NCBI GenBank assembly: GCA_016463765.1
Contig: JAEMQS010000010.1
Coordinates: 1 to 64,000 of the forward strand
Origin: Solirubrobacteraceae bacterium
GTDB lineage: Bacteria > Actinomycetota > Thermoleophilia > Solirubrobacterales > Solirubrobacteraceae
Direction: 5' to 3'
DNA length: 64,000 nucleotides
A model generated the notes under the pieces. The model was not told the origin of the DNA. It was given only the letters and a program-made list of their open reading frames with translations, and did no database searches. A program made the translations under genes and the position numbers. Positions 54,062 to 62,980 of this stretch are shown here, in pieces. Within the stretch, counting starts at the first letter, position 1. Every line of letters begins with the position of its first letter.

Positions 54062-55388
54062 CGAGCGCCACGATCGCGGCGGCGAGGAGCACCGCATCGA
54101 GCGCGGACGCGAAGTCCGCCAGGGTCGCCGCCGTTCCCAGCTCGTGCTCGAACAGCGCGCCCAGCGCGGCGATCCCGACGGCGATGCCGAGTTGCCGCGC
54201 GGTGTTCGTCAGCCCCGAGGACAACCCGCTGCGCTGCACCGGCAGCGCGGCGACCATCGCGGAGGCCAGCGCCGGGCTGATGACGCCGATCGCGAGGCCG
54301 GCGACGAGGAAGCCGGGCAGCAGGCCGTCCCACGTCGTCGCGCCGTCGCCGACACCGCCGCGCATGAGCAGCATGCTCGCACCGGCCAGCAGCAGCCCGG
54401 CGACGAGCGGGACGCGCAGCGGCACCCGCACGGTCAGCCGTCCCGACAGGGGGGCGACCGCGAACAGCACGAGCGTGATCGGCAGGAGCCGCAGGCCGGC
54501 CTCGGTCGGCGAATGGCGCAGCCCCTCCTGCAGATAGATCGCGAGGAACAGCAGCATCGGGTAGATGACGACGGACTGGGCGAACGCGACGAGAACCGCG
54601 CCGCTCAGGCCGCGGGTGCGGATCAGGGACACGGGGAGCATCGGGTCCGCGACGCGCCGCTCGATCACGACGAACGCCGCGAGGAGGACGACGGATCCGC
54701 CGCCGGTGAGCAGGACGGTCGTGCTGGTCCAGCCGTCGGGGTTGCCGCGGATGAGCGCGAACGCGCCCAGGACGCACGCGCCCGCGAACGTGATCAGGCC
54801 GAGTGGGTCCAGCGCGCGCGGATGGGGGTCGCGGGACTCCGGCAGCCAGCGCAGGGCGGCGGCGAGCAGGAGCGCGCCGAGGGGGAGGTTGATGGCGAAG
54901 ACCCACCGCCAGCCCGGGTCATCGACGATGACGCCGCCGACGAGCGGGCCGATCGCGAGCGCGGCGCCGGTCGCGGCGCCCCAGATGCCGAACGCCAGTC
55001 CGCGGTCACGCCCCTGGAACTCGTGCGCGAGCACCGCGAGGACGGCGGCGGACATCGCGGCGGCGCCGAGCCCCTGGGCGGCGCGCGCCAGGTCCAGGGC
55101 CGTGCCGCTGGTCGCCAGCGCGCAGGCGAGTGAGGCCGCCGTGAACGCCGCCAGGCCGGTGAGCAGGACGAGGCGCCGGCCGTAGCGGTCGGCCAGGACC
55201 CCGGCGGTCAGCAGGCCCGCCGCCAGGGCGAGTGCGTACGCGTCGATGACCCACTGCAGTTCGGCGAACGATGCGTCAAGGTCGCGCCGCAGCGCCGGCA
55301 GCGCGACGTTCACGGCGGTGACGTCGAGCAGCAGCAGCGCCGTGCAGGCGGTCGTGATGAGGAGGATCAGCAGGCGCCGGCCGGTCAT
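54000..55388 (-). CDS. MFS exporter, DHA2 type, in the ars island
   Basis: 462 residues, about 14 helices; [56 protein letters not shown] (motif A) and [18 protein letters not shown] identify the EmrB/QacA branch. Substrate unknown; no regulator is coupled to it and nothing ties it to arsenic except position. It faces the BASS transporter gene across a 53-base divergent region. Confidence 0.88.
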   Translation of the reverse strand: MTGRRLLILLITTACTALLLLDVTAVNVALPALRRDLDASFAELQWVIDAYALALAAGLLTAGVLADRYGRRLVLLTGLAAFTAASLACALATSGTALDLARAAQGLGAAAMSAAVLAVLAHEFQGRDRGLAFGIWGAATGAALAIGPLVGGVIVDDPGWRWVFAINLPLGALLLAAALRWLPESRDPHPRALDPLGLITFAGACVLGAFALIRGNPDGWTSTTVLLTGGGSVVLLAAFVVIERRVADPMLPVSLIRTRGLSGAVLVAFAQSVVIYPMLLFLAIYLQEGLRHSPTEAGLRLLPITLVLFAVAPLSGRLTVRVPLRVPLVAGLLLAGASMLLMRGGVGDGATTWDGLLPGFLVAGLAIGVISPALASAMVAALPVQRSGLSSGLTNTARQLGIAVGIAALGALFEHELGTAATLADFASALDAVLLAAAIVALVSAVPSWLLLGRLSGLPDDA

Positions 55389-55426
55389 GCGCGGCGCAGC
55401 ATCGCACCCGAACGGCGCAACGCGGA

Positions 55427-55432
55427 TAGGGT
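55427..55432 (+). promoter_or_regulatory. -10 box of the BASS transporter gene
   Basis: TAGGGT, nine bases before ATG 55442, no Shine-Dalgarno. Confidence 0.35.
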
Positions 55433-55441
55433 CGGCAGCGC

Positions 55442-56320
55442 ATGGAGGCGTCTCCCGTTGCGACCGGCTTTCTCACCGCAGGGCTGGCGGTCATCATGTT
55501 CGCGCTCGGCACGTCGCTGACGGTCGCGGACTTCAAGCGCGTCGTCACCGCGCCGCGCGGGGTGGCGGTCGGCATGGTGAACCTGCTGCTGATCGCCCCG
55601 CTGTTGGCGTTCGCGATGGCGGAGCTGTTCGGCCTCGACCCGGTGCTCGCCGCCGGGCTCGTGCTCCTCGGCGCCGCGCCCGGTGGCGCGTTCGCCAACC
55701 TCCTCACGCACCTCGCCCGTGGCGACACGGCGCTGTCGGTGACGATGACCGGCGTCAGCAGCGCGCTGTCGGTGGTCACGGTGCCGTTCTACCTCGGCCT
55801 GGCGACCGAGGTCTTCGGCGCCGACGAGCTCGCCGACGACCTGTCGATGCCGCGCATCGTCGCGCGCGTGACCCTGGGCATCGCGCTGCCGCTGGCTGCC
55901 GGGATGACGTTCGCGGCGCGCCGCCCGGACTGGATCGCCGCGCACGAGCGCCAGATCAAGCGCGTGGCGCTCGGCACCTTCGGCATCGTGGTCATCGCGG
56001 CGGTGGCGTCGCAGACCGAGACGGTGCTGGACAACATCGGCATCGTGTTCGCCGCGGCGCTGGCGCTGAACCTGGCCGCGATGTCGGTGAGCTACGGCGC
56101 CGCGCGCGTCGTGCGGCTCGACGGCCGGCAGTCGACGGCGATCGCGATCGAACTCGGGGTGCACAACGCGGCGCTCGCAGTGGCGATCGGGGCGTCGGTC
56201 AACGAGGAGCTCGCGGTGCCCGCCGCCGTCTACAGCTCGTTCATGCTCGTGACGGCCGGGCTGTTCGCGCGGGTCATGTATCGCCGCAACGCGCCCGTCA
56301 CGGCCGGCGTGCCCGAATGA
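55442..56320 (+). CDS. Bile acid:sodium symporter (BASS) family transporter
   Basis: 292 residues, nine to ten helices. [21 protein letters not shown] and [43 protein letters not shown] hold the two crossover motifs of the family; [15 protein letters not shown] is the second. BASS carriers import organic anions with sodium; ACR3 arsenite pumps are distant relatives, but the ACR3 motif cysteine is absent here. Its 3' end overlaps arsM2 by 23 bases tail to tail. Confidence 0.85.
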   Translation: MEASPVATGFLTAGLAVIMFALGTSLTVADFKRVVTAPRGVAVGMVNLLLIAPLLAFAMAELFGLDPVLAAGLVLLGAAPGGAFANLLTHLARGDTALSVTMTGVSSALSVVTVPFYLGLATEVFGADELADDLSMPRIVARVTLGIALPLAAGMTFAARRPDWIAAHERQIKRVALGTFGIVVIAAVASQTETVLDNIGIVFAAALALNLAAMSVSYGAARVVRLDGRQSTAIAIELGVHNAALAVAIGASVNEELAVPAAVYSSFMLVTAGLFARVMYRRNAPVTAGVPE

Positions 56321-57158
56321 TGGCCGACGCCGCGAACTCGTGGACGCGGTGGGTCTCCTGGATCTCGATGTCGGTCAGTCCGGCGGCGCCGAGCAGCGTC
56401 CGGTGGTCGTCGACGGTGAGCGCTCCCGCGATGCAGCCGGTGTACTGCTGCATGTCGGCGCGGGTGGCGTCGTCCATGTCGGCGTCGGCGACCACGTCGC
56501 TGACGGCCACCCGACCGCCGGGCCGCAGCACCCGCGCAACCTCGCGCAGGACCTGCGCCTTGTCGGCGGAGAGGTTGATGACGCAGTTGCTGATGACGAC
56601 GTCGACCGACGACGCGGGGAGCGGGATGGCCTCGATCTCGCCGCGCAGCCACTCGACGTTCTCGACGCCTGCCTGCTCCTGGTTGCGCCGCGCGAGATCG
56701 AGCATCTCGTCGGTCATGTCCAGCCCGTAGGCCTTGCCGGTGGCGCCGACCCGCCGGGCGGAGAGCAGGACGTCGATGCCGCCGCCCGAGCCGAGGTCGA
56801 GCACCGTCTCGCCCTCGTGTAGCTCGGCGACGGCCGTGGGGTTGCCGCACCCGAGCGACGCCATGGTGGCGGCGTCGGGGAGCGTGTCGGTGTCGCTGCC
56901 GTAGAGCGCGGCGCCGAAGACCTCGGCCTGCTCGTCCGTGATCACGGCCGCCTCGCCGCAGCAGGCCGCCGCGTCCGGGCCGTCCGTGACCGCGATCGCG
57001 GCGGCGGCGTAGCGTGAGCGCACCGCCTCGCGGATCTCGGTGTCGTCATGTCCGGCAGCGCACCCGCACGAGCCGGACGCCGAGTCGCCGCAGCAGGTCG
57101 CCTTCTCGGTCGGTTCGCAACAGGTGGCCTGGGCGTCGGTCGAGCAGCAGTCGGACAT
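56298..57158 (-). CDS. arsM: Arsenite methyltransferase with metallothionein-like N-terminal arm (second copy)
   Basis: 286 residues. The catalytic part matches the first Ars[22 protein letters not shown], Cys104 (LGCGNP), Cys192 (SNCVINL), Cys242 (TGCIAGAL). The extra 35-residue N-terminal arm has eight cysteines spaced every nine residues: Cys4-5, 13-14, 22-23, then Cys31 and 33; a further pair is at 66-67. It could load As(III) onto the enzyme. ATG 57158 follows GGAG by nine bases; an in-frame ATG at 57173 is possible. Downstream of arsR2 on the same strand, with dyads between. Confidence 0.93.
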   Translation of the reverse strand: MSDCCSTDAQATCCEPTEKATCCGDSASGSCGCAAGHDDTEIREAVRSRYAAAAIAVTDGPDAAACCGEAAVITDEQAEVFGAALYGSDTDTLPDAATMASLGCGNPTAVAELHEGETVLDLGSGGGIDVLLSARRVGATGKAYGLDMTDEMLDLARRNQEQAGVENVEWLRGEIEAIPLPASSVDVVISNCVINLSADKAQVLREVARVLRPGGRVAVSDVVADADMDDATRADMQQYTGCIAGALTVDDHRTLLGAAGLTDIEIQETHRVHEFAASAIIRARRP

Positions 57159-57175
57159 GGGCAGAGGCTCCATAG

Positions 57176-57191
57176 ATCGAGAAACGTCGAT
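57176..57191. promoter_or_regulatory. ArsR operator candidate at arsM2
   Basis: ATCGA-GAAACG-TCGAT, perfect 5-6-5 inverted repeat, 17 bases before the arsM2 start. Confidence 0.5.
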
Positions 57192-57212
57192 GCAGGCCAC
57201 GCTAGGGACTGT

Positions 57213-57228
57213 ATCGACGAATGTCAAT
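57213..57228. promoter_or_regulatory. Second ArsR operator candidate at arsM2
   Basis: ATCGAC-GAAT-GTCAAT, five of six pairs match, between arsR2 and arsM2. Two sites suggest arsM2 has its own repressed promoter. Confidence 0.45.
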
Positions 57229-57240
57229 GCGTGTTCGCGG

Positions 57241-57600
57241 TCAGGCGTCGCCGAGCCAGCCCGCCAATGGGGCGAGCGCCTCGGGCACGACGTAGTAGTA
57301 GGCCCAGAGGCCGCGCCGCTCGGAGTCGACGATCCCGGCGTCTCGCAGCTTCTTGAGGTGGTGGCTCAGCGTGGGCTGGGCGATGTCGAAGAGCGGCACG
57401 AGCTCGCAGACGCAGACCTTGCCGGCGTGCTTGCGCAGGACGTCGACGAGCTGGAGGCGGATCGGGTCGCCGAGGGCCTTGGCGAGCTGGGCCATGCGGA
57501 TGGCGTCGGCTCGCTCGACGTCGGGGTAGACGATCGGCTCGCAGCACGGTTCGCCCTTGGGCCGCTTGGTCTTCGGGGTCAGCTCAAGATCGACGGACAT
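57241..57600 (-). CDS. arsR: ArsR-family arsenite-responsive repressor (second copy)
   Basis: 119 residues: core [17 protein letters not shown], recognition helix [19 protein letters not shown], wing [12 protein letters not shown]. Cys63 and Cys65 (VCVCELV) are the arsenite-binding pair; Cys19-Cys20 form another vicinal pair. ATG 57600 is chosen; six further upstream codons are in frame. It is divergent from the GAPDH-arsJ genes and upstream of arsM2, so it probably controls both. Confidence 0.92.
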   Translation of the reverse strand: MSVDLELTPKTKRPKGEPCCEPIVYPDVERADAIRMAQLAKALGDPIRLQLVDVLRKHAGKVCVCELVPLFDIAQPTLSHHLKKLRDAGIVDSERRGLWAYYYVVPEALAPLAGWLGDA

Positions 57601-57685
57601 CGATGCAGCATGCCACACGGGCCCGTCTGCGGCGAGGATGTGAAGACCGTGTGATCGTTCATTGCAGCGACGTTCATCGATGGAA

Positions 57686-57691
57686 TACCGT
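57686..57691 (+). promoter_or_regulatory. -10 box of the GAPDH-arsJ operon
   Basis: TACCGT, seven bases before GTG 57699; TTGCAG (57662-57667) is a possible -35 at 18 bases. ATCGAT (57678-57683) lies between them, suited to ArsR repression. Confidence 0.5.
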
Positions 57692-57698
57692 CGGCCGC

Positions 57699-58703
57699 GT
57701 GACCACCATCGCCATCAACGGGTTCGGCCGCATGGGCCGCCTCGCGCTCCGTGCCGCTTGGGGCCGCGCCGACCTCAGCTTCACGCACATCAACGAGCTG
57801 CGCGCCGACGCCGCGACCTCGTCGCACCTGCTCACGTTCGACTCCGTCCATGGTCGCTGGGACCGCGACATCCGTGGGGAGGGCGACGAGCTCATCGTGG
57901 ACGGCACCGCGATCTCCCACAGCAGCCACGGAACGCCGGGCGAGGTGCCGTGGAACGGCGTCGACATCGTGCTCGAGTGCAGCGGGAAGTTCCGCACCAT
58001 GGAGTCGCTGCAGCCGTACTTCGACGCTGGGGTGCAGAAGGTCGTCGTCGCCGCGCCGGTGAAGGACGACCGCGCGCTGAACGTCGTCGTCGGTGTCAAC
58101 GACGGCCTGTACGACCCCGACGTGTTCGGCGTCGTCACCGCCGCGTCGTGCACGACGAACTGCCTGGCGCCGGTCGTCAAGGTGCTGCACGAGGGCCTCG
58201 GCATCGAGCGCGGGGCCATCACGACGCTGCACGATCTGACGAACACGCAGACGATCGTCGACGCGCCGCACAAGGACCTCCGGCGCGCCCGCGCGGCCGG
58301 GATGTCGCTCATCCCGACGACCACCGGCAGCGCCACCGCGATCGCGCTCATCTTCCCCGAGCTGCAGGGCAAGCTCAACGGCCTGGCGGTGCGCGTCCCA
58401 CTGCTCAACGCGTCGCTGACCGACTGCGTGTTCGACGTCGCGCGGCCCACGACCGTGGACGAGGTCAACGGCCTGCTGCGCGACGCGGCCGCCGGAGCGC
58501 TCGACGGCATCCTGGGCTACGAGGAGCGCCCGCTCGTCTCGGTCGACTACGTCAACGACCCCCGGTCGAGCATCGTCGACGCGCCGTCGACGATGGTCAT
58601 CGACGAGACCCAGGTGAAGGTCCTGTCCTGGTACGACAACGAGTGGGGTTACGCGAACCGGCTCGTCGAGCTGGCGGGGATCGTCGGGGCGTCGCTGCCG
58701 TGA
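57699..58703 (+). CDS. Glyceraldehyde-3-phosphate dehydrogenase of the ArsJ pathway
   Basis: 334 residues, complete GAPDH: NAD-binding [15 protein letters not shown], catalytic Cys151 in [27 protein letters not shown] at the end. In ars operons with arsJ the enzyme uses arsenate in place of phosphate, forming unstable 1-arseno-3-phosphoglycerate. Its stop overlaps arsJ (GTGA), which ties it to that pathway rather than to glycolysis. Divergent from arsR2. Confidence 0.93.
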   Translation: MTTIAINGFGRMGRLALRAAWGRADLSFTHINELRADAATSSHLLTFDSVHGRWDRDIRGEGDELIVDGTAISHSSHGTPGEVPWNGVDIVLECSGKFRTMESLQPYFDAGVQKVVVAAPVKDDRALNVVVGVNDGLYDPDVFGVVTAASCTTNCLAPVVKVLHEGLGIERGAITTLHDLTNTQTIVDAPHKDLRRARAAGMSLIPTTTGSATAIALIFPELQGKLNGLAVRVPLLNASLTDCVFDVARPTTVDEVNGLLRDAAAGALDGILGYEERPLVSVDYVNDPRSSIVDAPSTMVIDETQVKVLSWYDNEWGYANRLVELAGIVGASLP

Positions 58704-59950
58704 GGCAGGAGGGCGACCTGCGCAACTACGCGCTCGTCACGGGCGCGTACTGGGCGGACACCGTCACCGACGGTGCGCTGCGCATGCTCGTCCTCTTCTA
58801 CTTCTACGAGCGGGGATTCAGCCCGTTCGAGGTCGCGATGCTGTTCCTCTTCTACGAGGTCTTCGGGATCGTTACGAACCTCGTCGGGGGATATCTCGCC
58901 GCGCGGTTCGGGCTGCGCAGCACGCTGCTCGGCGGGCTGAGCGTGCAGCTGCTCGCGCTCGGGATGCTGGCGCTGGCGCCCGACCCGTGGCTCGTCGTGC
59001 CGTACGTGATGGTGTCGCAGGGCCTGAGCGGCATCGCGAAGGACCTCACGAAGATGAGCTCGAAGAGCGCGGTGAAGCTCGTCGTCCCCGAGGACGCGCC
59101 CGGCTCGCTGTACAAATGGGTCGCGATCCTCACCGGTTCGAAGAACGCGCTGAAGGGCGTCGGCTTCTTCGTCGGCGGCGCGCTGCTGACGCTGACGAGC
59201 TTCCAGACCGCGCTGCTCGTCCTCGCCGGCCTGGTCGGCACCGCGCTGGTGGTCGTCCTCGTGATGATGCGCGGCGATCTGGGCCGGCCGGACGCCGGGG
59301 CGAAGTTCCGCCACATGTTCTCCAACAGCCGCGCGGTGAACCTGCTGGCCGCCGCGCGGATCTTCCTGTTCGCCTCGCGCGATGTCTGGTTCGTCGTCGG
59401 CCTGCCGGTCTACCTGCGGACGGTGCTCGGCTGGAGCTTCTGGGAGGTCGGCACGTTCCTCGCCGTGTGGGTGATCGGCTACGGGATCGTCCAGGCGACC
59501 GCGCCGCGGTTCGTCCGCGACCCGGACGGCCGCACGGCGACCTGGCTGGCGTTCGTCCTCGCGGCCTTCCCGGCGGGCATCGCGATCGCGCTGGGGGCGG
59601 GGGCGGACGCGAACGTCGTGCTGATCGTCGGGCTCATCGCGTTCGGCGTGATCTTCGCGATGAACTCCGCGGTGCACTCGTACCTGATCCTCGCCTACGC
59701 CGACGGTGACAAGGTCGCGATGAACGTCGGCTTCTACTACATGGCCAACGCGTTCGGACGCCTGACGGGGACGGTGCTGTCGGGCCTGCTGTACCAGTGG
59801 CAGGGCTTGGAGGCGTGCCTGTGGGCGTCGGTGGTGTTCGTGCTGCTGGCCGGGGTGCTGTCGCGGCTGCTGCCGACGGCGTCGGCGGCGGACGGGCCCG
59901 GACTGCGCATGCGGGGGCCCACGGATGACGGCGCCGTGGCGTCGCCGTAG
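58700..59950 (+). CDS. arsJ: ArsJ organoarsenical efflux permease
   Basis: 416-residue MFS protein with about 11-12 helices; [49 protein letters not shown] at the N-terminus and [19 protein letters not shown] in the middle are hallmarks of ArsJ. It exports 1-arseno-3-phosphoglycerate made by the upstream dehydrogenase, which breaks down outside to arsenate. The GTG start overlaps the dehydrogenase stop, so it is shorter than longer in-frame readings through that gene. Confidence 0.94.
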   Translation: MRQEGDLRNYALVTGAYWADTVTDGALRMLVLFYFYERGFSPFEVAMLFLFYEVFGIVTNLVGGYLAARFGLRSTLLGGLSVQLLALGMLALAPDPWLVVPYVMVSQGLSGIAKDLTKMSSKSAVKLVVPEDAPGSLYKWVAILTGSKNALKGVGFFVGGALLTLTSFQTALLVLAGLVGTALVVVLVMMRGDLGRPDAGAKFRHMFSNSRAVNLLAAARIFLFASRDVWFVVGLPVYLRTVLGWSFWEVGTFLAVWVIGYGIVQATAPRFVRDPDGRTATWLAFVLAAFPAGIAIALGAGADANVVLIVGLIAFGVIFAMNSAVHSYLILAYADGDKVAMNVGFYYMANAFGRLTGTVLSGLLYQWQGLEACLWASVVFVLLAGVLSRLLPTASAADGPGLRMRGPTDDGAVASP

Positions 59951-59953
59951 CCT
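59948..59953 (+). promoter_or_regulatory. Possible -10 box of the OsmC-acr3 pair
   Basis: TAGCCT over the arsJ stop, six bases before ATG 59960. Confidence 0.25.
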
Positions 59954-59959
59954 CAGCTG

Positions 59960-60367
59960 ATGGCCGACACCACTGCCTACCGGGTCCACGCGCGCATCAC
60001 CGGACCCGGAGTCTCGGAGATCACCGCGAAGCAGTCGACGATCCGCTTCGACAGCGCGCCGGCGATGGGCGACGAGCTGCCGGGACCCGCGGAGCTGCTG
60101 TGCAGCGCGTTTGCGGCCTGCGTGCTGAAGAACGTCGAGCGCTTCAGCGAGATCCTGGAGTTCCGTCAGGAGGGCGCCTCGGTCGAGGTCACCGCAGAAC
60201 GCCAGCAGTCGCCTCCGAAGTTCGTCGCGGTCCGCTGGACGCTGACGCTCGTCACCGACGAGCCGCCCGCGCGCGTTGACCTGCTCGAGCGCAACCTCAC
60301 GAAGTACGGGACCGTCTACAACACGCTCGCCGCCGCCTGCGACGTGAGCGGGAGGATCGTCGTGTGA
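59960..60367 (+). CDS. OsmC-like thiol protein
   Basis: 135 residues of the OsmC/Ohr fold. Cys48 and Cys54 (LLCSAFAACVLKNVERFSEIL) and Cys127 (LAAACDVSG) are candidates for the redox pair, though the usual CPVSNTL end motif is changed. OsmC proteins reduce organic hydroperoxides. GTGA overlap with acr3 puts it in the arsenic operon, where it may handle thiol or peroxide stress caused by arsenite. Confidence 0.8.
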   Translation: MADTTAYRVHARITGPGVSEITAKQSTIRFDSAPAMGDELPGPAELLCSAFAACVLKNVERFSEILEFRQEGASVEVTAERQQSPPKFVAVRWTLTLVTDEPPARVDLLERNLTKYGTVYNTLAAACDVSGRIVV

Positions 60368-61449
60368 GCACCCCCGCTGCGGCCGACGCTGTCGTCGGCC
60401 GCCTCTCCACGCTCGACCGCTGGCTCCCGCTGTGGATCGTCCTGGCCATGGCCGCCGGCCTCGCGCTCGGCGCGCTCGTCCCGGGATTCGACGACGCGCT
60501 CGACGCGCTGCGGATCGGCACCGTCTCGCTGCCGATCGCTCTGGGCCTGCTGCTCATGATGTACCCGGTCCTCGCGAAGGTCCGCTACGAGGAGCTCGGC
60601 CGGCTGACGGGCGAGCGGCGGATGCTGTGGGCGTCGCTGATCCTCAACTGGATCGTCGGGCCGCTGCTCATGTTCGCGCTGGCGTGGATCTTCCTCGCCG
60701 ACCACCCGGAGTTCCGCACCGGCCTGATCATCGTCGGGCTCGCGCGGTGCATCGCGATGGTGCTCATCTGGAGCGACCTGGCGTGCGGCGACAGCGAGGC
60801 CACGGCGCTCCTGGTCGCCATCAACTCGCTGTTCCAGATCGTCGCGTACTCGCTGCTCGGCTGGTTCTATCTCACCGCGCTGCCCGACCTGCTGGGGCTT
60901 GACACCCAGGGCTTCGAGGTCTCGATGTGGGAGGTCGCGCGGACCGTGCTGATCTTCCTCGGCATCCCGCTCGTCGCCGGGTATCTGACGCGACGCATCG
61001 GCATCGCCCGGCGCGGCGAGCCCTGGTACCGCGAGGAGTTCCTGCCGCGGATCGGGCCGTTCGCGCTCTACGGGCTGCTGTTCACCATCGTGATGCTGTT
61101 CGCCATCCAGGGCGACGCGATCACGAGCAACCCGCTCGATGTCGCGCTCATCGCGGTGCCGCTGCTCATCTACTTCCTGGTGATGTTCTTCGTGGCGTTC
61201 GGGGCCGGGCACGCGCTGGGGCTCGGGTACGCCAAGACGGTGTCGCTGTCGTTCACGGCGGCGTCGAACAACTTCGAGCTGGCGATCGCGGTGGCGGTGG
61301 GCGTGTTCGGGGCGACGTCCGGGCAGGCCCTGGCCGGTGTGGTCGGGCCGCTGATCGAGGTGCCGGTGCTGGTGGGGCTGGTGTACGTGGCGCTGTGGCT
61401 GGGGCGGCGGTGGTTCGGGGACGTCGTGGCGTCCCCCCGCCCCGCGTGA
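60364..61449 (+). CDS. acr3: ACR3 arsenite efflux permease
   Basis: 361 residues, ten helices. The catalytic Cys129 is in VGLARCIAMVLIWSDLACGD, and the conserved Glu in GPLIEVPVLVGLVYVALWLG; SFTAASNNFELAIAVAVGVFG is the second crossover motif. Expels As(III) using the proton-motive force. It is the last plus-strand gene of the GAPDH-arsJ-osmC-acr3 run, all within 10 bases of each other. Confidence 0.95.
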   Translation: MSTPAAADAVVGRLSTLDRWLPLWIVLAMAAGLALGALVPGFDDALDALRIGTVSLPIALGLLLMMYPVLAKVRYEELGRLTGERRMLWASLILNWIVGPLLMFALAWIFLADHPEFRTGLIIVGLARCIAMVLIWSDLACGDSEATALLVAINSLFQIVAYSLLGWFYLTALPDLLGLDTQGFEVSMWEVARTVLIFLGIPLVAGYLTRRIGIARRGEPWYREEFLPRIGPFALYGLLFTIVMLFAIQGDAITSNPLDVALIAVPLLIYFLVMFFVAFGAGHALGLGYAKTVSLSFTAASNNFELAIAVAVGVFGATSGQALAGVVGPLIEVPVLVGLVYVALWLGRRWFGDVVASPRPA

Positions 61450-61497
61450 CGCCAGGAGCGCGAGGGACTGCGCGTCTGCGTCACACGTGGGTGCCGG

Positions 61498-61908
61498 TCA
61501 CAGCACGTGGCGCACTCGTGCTGCACCGAGGGAGGCCACAGCGCGCGCAGCCATCCCGGCGTCACCCGTGAGCAGCTTTGCATCCAGCCCTTCGGCGAGC
61601 GCGAGGTAGGCAGCGTCATGCGGGGTGAGCTCGTGGCGAAGGCTCCAGACACGTGCGCGCAGCGGGGCATGCGGATACCGCACCGCACGCAGGCGACCGA
61701 GATCGGTGACTGCCCCGGCGGCGCGCTCCTCGGTGATCTCGCCGGTCCGTGCGAGGCGGCGCAGCGCGCTGAGCGTCTCAGGCTCCAGCACCTCCGGCAC
61801 GTGCCACGGCTCGTGCTCACGCCCGGCCATCTCCTCGCCGACGGCGGTCAGGGTGCTGGGGCGGCCGAGCAGGAAGTCGACCACCACGCTCGCGTCGACG
61901 ACGAGCAC
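61498..61908 (-). CDS. vapC: VapC-type PIN-domain toxin
   Basis: 136-residue ribonuclease. PIN-domain acidic residues are visible: Asp5 in VVDASVVVDFLLG, Glu in EVLEPETLSAL, and Asp in TPHDAAYLALAEGLDAKLLTGDAGMA. It should cleave a tRNA or rRNA when freed from VapB. GTG start three bases after the vapB stop. It lies between the ars island and the envelope genes. Confidence 0.9.
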   Translation of the reverse strand: MLVVDASVVVDFLLGRPSTLTAVGEEMAGREHEPWHVPEVLEPETLSALRRLARTGEITEERAAGAVTDLGRLRAVRYPHAPLRARVWSLRHELTPHDAAYLALAEGLDAKLLTGDAGMAARAVASLGAARVRHVL

Positions 61909-61911
61909 CTC

Positions 61912-62136
61912 TCAGCGAGTGTCGCGCTCGGCGCGGATCGCGGCGGCGCTCGACGGGCCCGCGTATGGGGTCCGCTCCCTGATCCTCTCGGCGAGCTCCC
62001 CGATCGTCGGGACATTCGCGAGCTCGGTCATCCGCGCCAGGAGATACTCGTTCAGTGACTGGCCCGAGAGCGCGGCCTGGGAGCGCAGCCGACGGTGCAC
62101 ATCTTCCGGCACGCCGCGAACCTGCACATTCGTCAT
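61912..62136 (-). CDS. vapB: VapB-type antitoxin (FitA-like ribbon-helix-helix)
   Basis: 74 residues. The N-terminus TNVQVRGVPEDVHRRLRSQAALSGQSLNEYLLARMTEL is a ribbon-helix-helix DNA-binding domain; the C-terminal 30 residues should wrap the toxin. The ATG at 62136 lies inside an inverted repeat of CATGCATGC units, the probable autoregulation site. Confidence 0.88.
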   Translation of the reverse strand: MTNVQVRGVPEDVHRRLRSQAALSGQSLNEYLLARMTELANVPTIGELAERIRERTPYAGPSSAAAIRAERDTR

Positions 62137-62162
62137 GCATGCGATGCTAGCAACATGCATGC
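62134..62162. promoter_or_regulatory. VapB operator and -10 box
   Basis: CATGCATGC at 62134-62142 and again at 62154-62162, around a central GCTAGC. On the minus strand TAGCAT (62144-62149) ends seven bases before the ATG, so operator, promoter and start codon coincide. Confidence 0.6.
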
Positions 62163-62180
62163 ACGCCGCTTGGCGGTCGC

Positions 62181-62957
62181 TCAGCCGCTGATCTGCCGCT
62201 GGATGCTGCCGCCCGGCGTCGCGATGAACGCCTCGCCGGTCTTCAGGAACGCCACCCACCGCAGGCCCGAGGCGTCGTTGAGCACCGCGTAGTTGAACGA
62301 TGACGCCGGCTTGCGGGCACGGCCGGAGGTGCTGCGGACGATGCGCGGCATCGCGGCCGGATCGACCGCCGACCACGCGAAGGTCTCGAGCCCGCCGATC
62401 GGGGTCGGGGAGGTGCTGATGACGCGGACCTCGCCGTCCCACGTCGCCTGGGCGTTGCGCAGCCGCCCGTCGTTGAGGACGACCTGGACATCGACCCGCA
62501 GCGCCTCGACCCGGACCGAGCGCGGTCGGCCCTTCGCCTCGTCCTGCAGCCGCTGCAGTGCGACCTGGAGGTTTGCGCGGCGCAGCAGCGAGCCGGGCTG
62601 CATGCCGGTCGGCGGCTTGACGGGCGCGGGCGGGTCGGCGGATGCCGGGGTCTCGGGCTCGGGCTCGGGTTCCGGCTCCGGGTCGGCCTCCGCCACCGGC
62701 GCTTCGGGCTGTGGCGTGTCGGAATTGATGGTGAAGCTCGACCCGGTGCTCTTCGTATCCGAGTCGGTTGTGCCCAGCACGAACAGCCCCACGGCGATGC
62801 CGATGACGACCAGCACGCCGACCACGGCCGCGATCGCCCGGCCTGGCCCGCGCCGCTTCGGCCCGCCGGGAATCCCGGACGGCCCGCCGGTCGGGGAGCC
62901 GAGACCCGCCAGCGGGTCGGACTGCTTGATCTCGTTGCCGAAGGCGTCGTAGGGCAC
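62181..62957 (-). CDS. Single-pass membrane protein with Pro/Glu linker
   Basis: 258 residues. A cytoplasmic glycine/proline-rich N-terminus (DPLAGLGSPTGGPSG), a membrane helix (AIAAVVGVLVVIGIAVGLFVLG), a long Pro-Glu stretch with EPEPEPEPE, then a C-terminal folded domain of about 150 residues (RANLQVALQRLQDEAKG to GEAFIATPGGSIQRQISG) outside the membrane. Family not recognised; the layout resembles envelope-anchored sensors or stress proteins. GTG 62957 is chosen by length; other starts would run into the next gene. Confidence 0.65.
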   Translation of the reverse strand: MPYDAFGNEIKQSDPLAGLGSPTGGPSGIPGGPKRRGPGRAIAAVVGVLVVIGIAVGLFVLGTTDSDTKSTGSSFTINSDTPQPEAPVAEADPEPEPEPEPETPASADPPAPVKPPTGMQPGSLLRRANLQVALQRLQDEAKGRPRSVRVEALRVDVQVVLNDGRLRNAQATWDGEVRVISTSPTPIGGLETFAWSAVDPAAMPRIVRSTSGRARKPASSFNYAVLNDASGLRWVAFLKTGEAFIATPGGSIQRQISG

Positions 62958-62980
62958 GGATCGGAACCCTACGCCGCCGA

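Noticed and set aside
55442..56320. Second ACR3 arsenite pump
   Set aside because: BASS fold but lacks the ARCIAMV-type catalytic cysteine motif found in the 60364 gene.
57699..58703. Housekeeping glycolytic GAPDH
   Set aside because: The 4-base overlap with arsJ and position opposite arsR2 tie it to arsenate detoxification; no phosphoglycerate kinase or triosephosphate isomerase follows.
48690..61908. Integrated mobile element carrying the ars island
   Set aside because: No integrase, transposase, tRNA gene or flanking direct repeat could be found, and base composition matches the surroundings.
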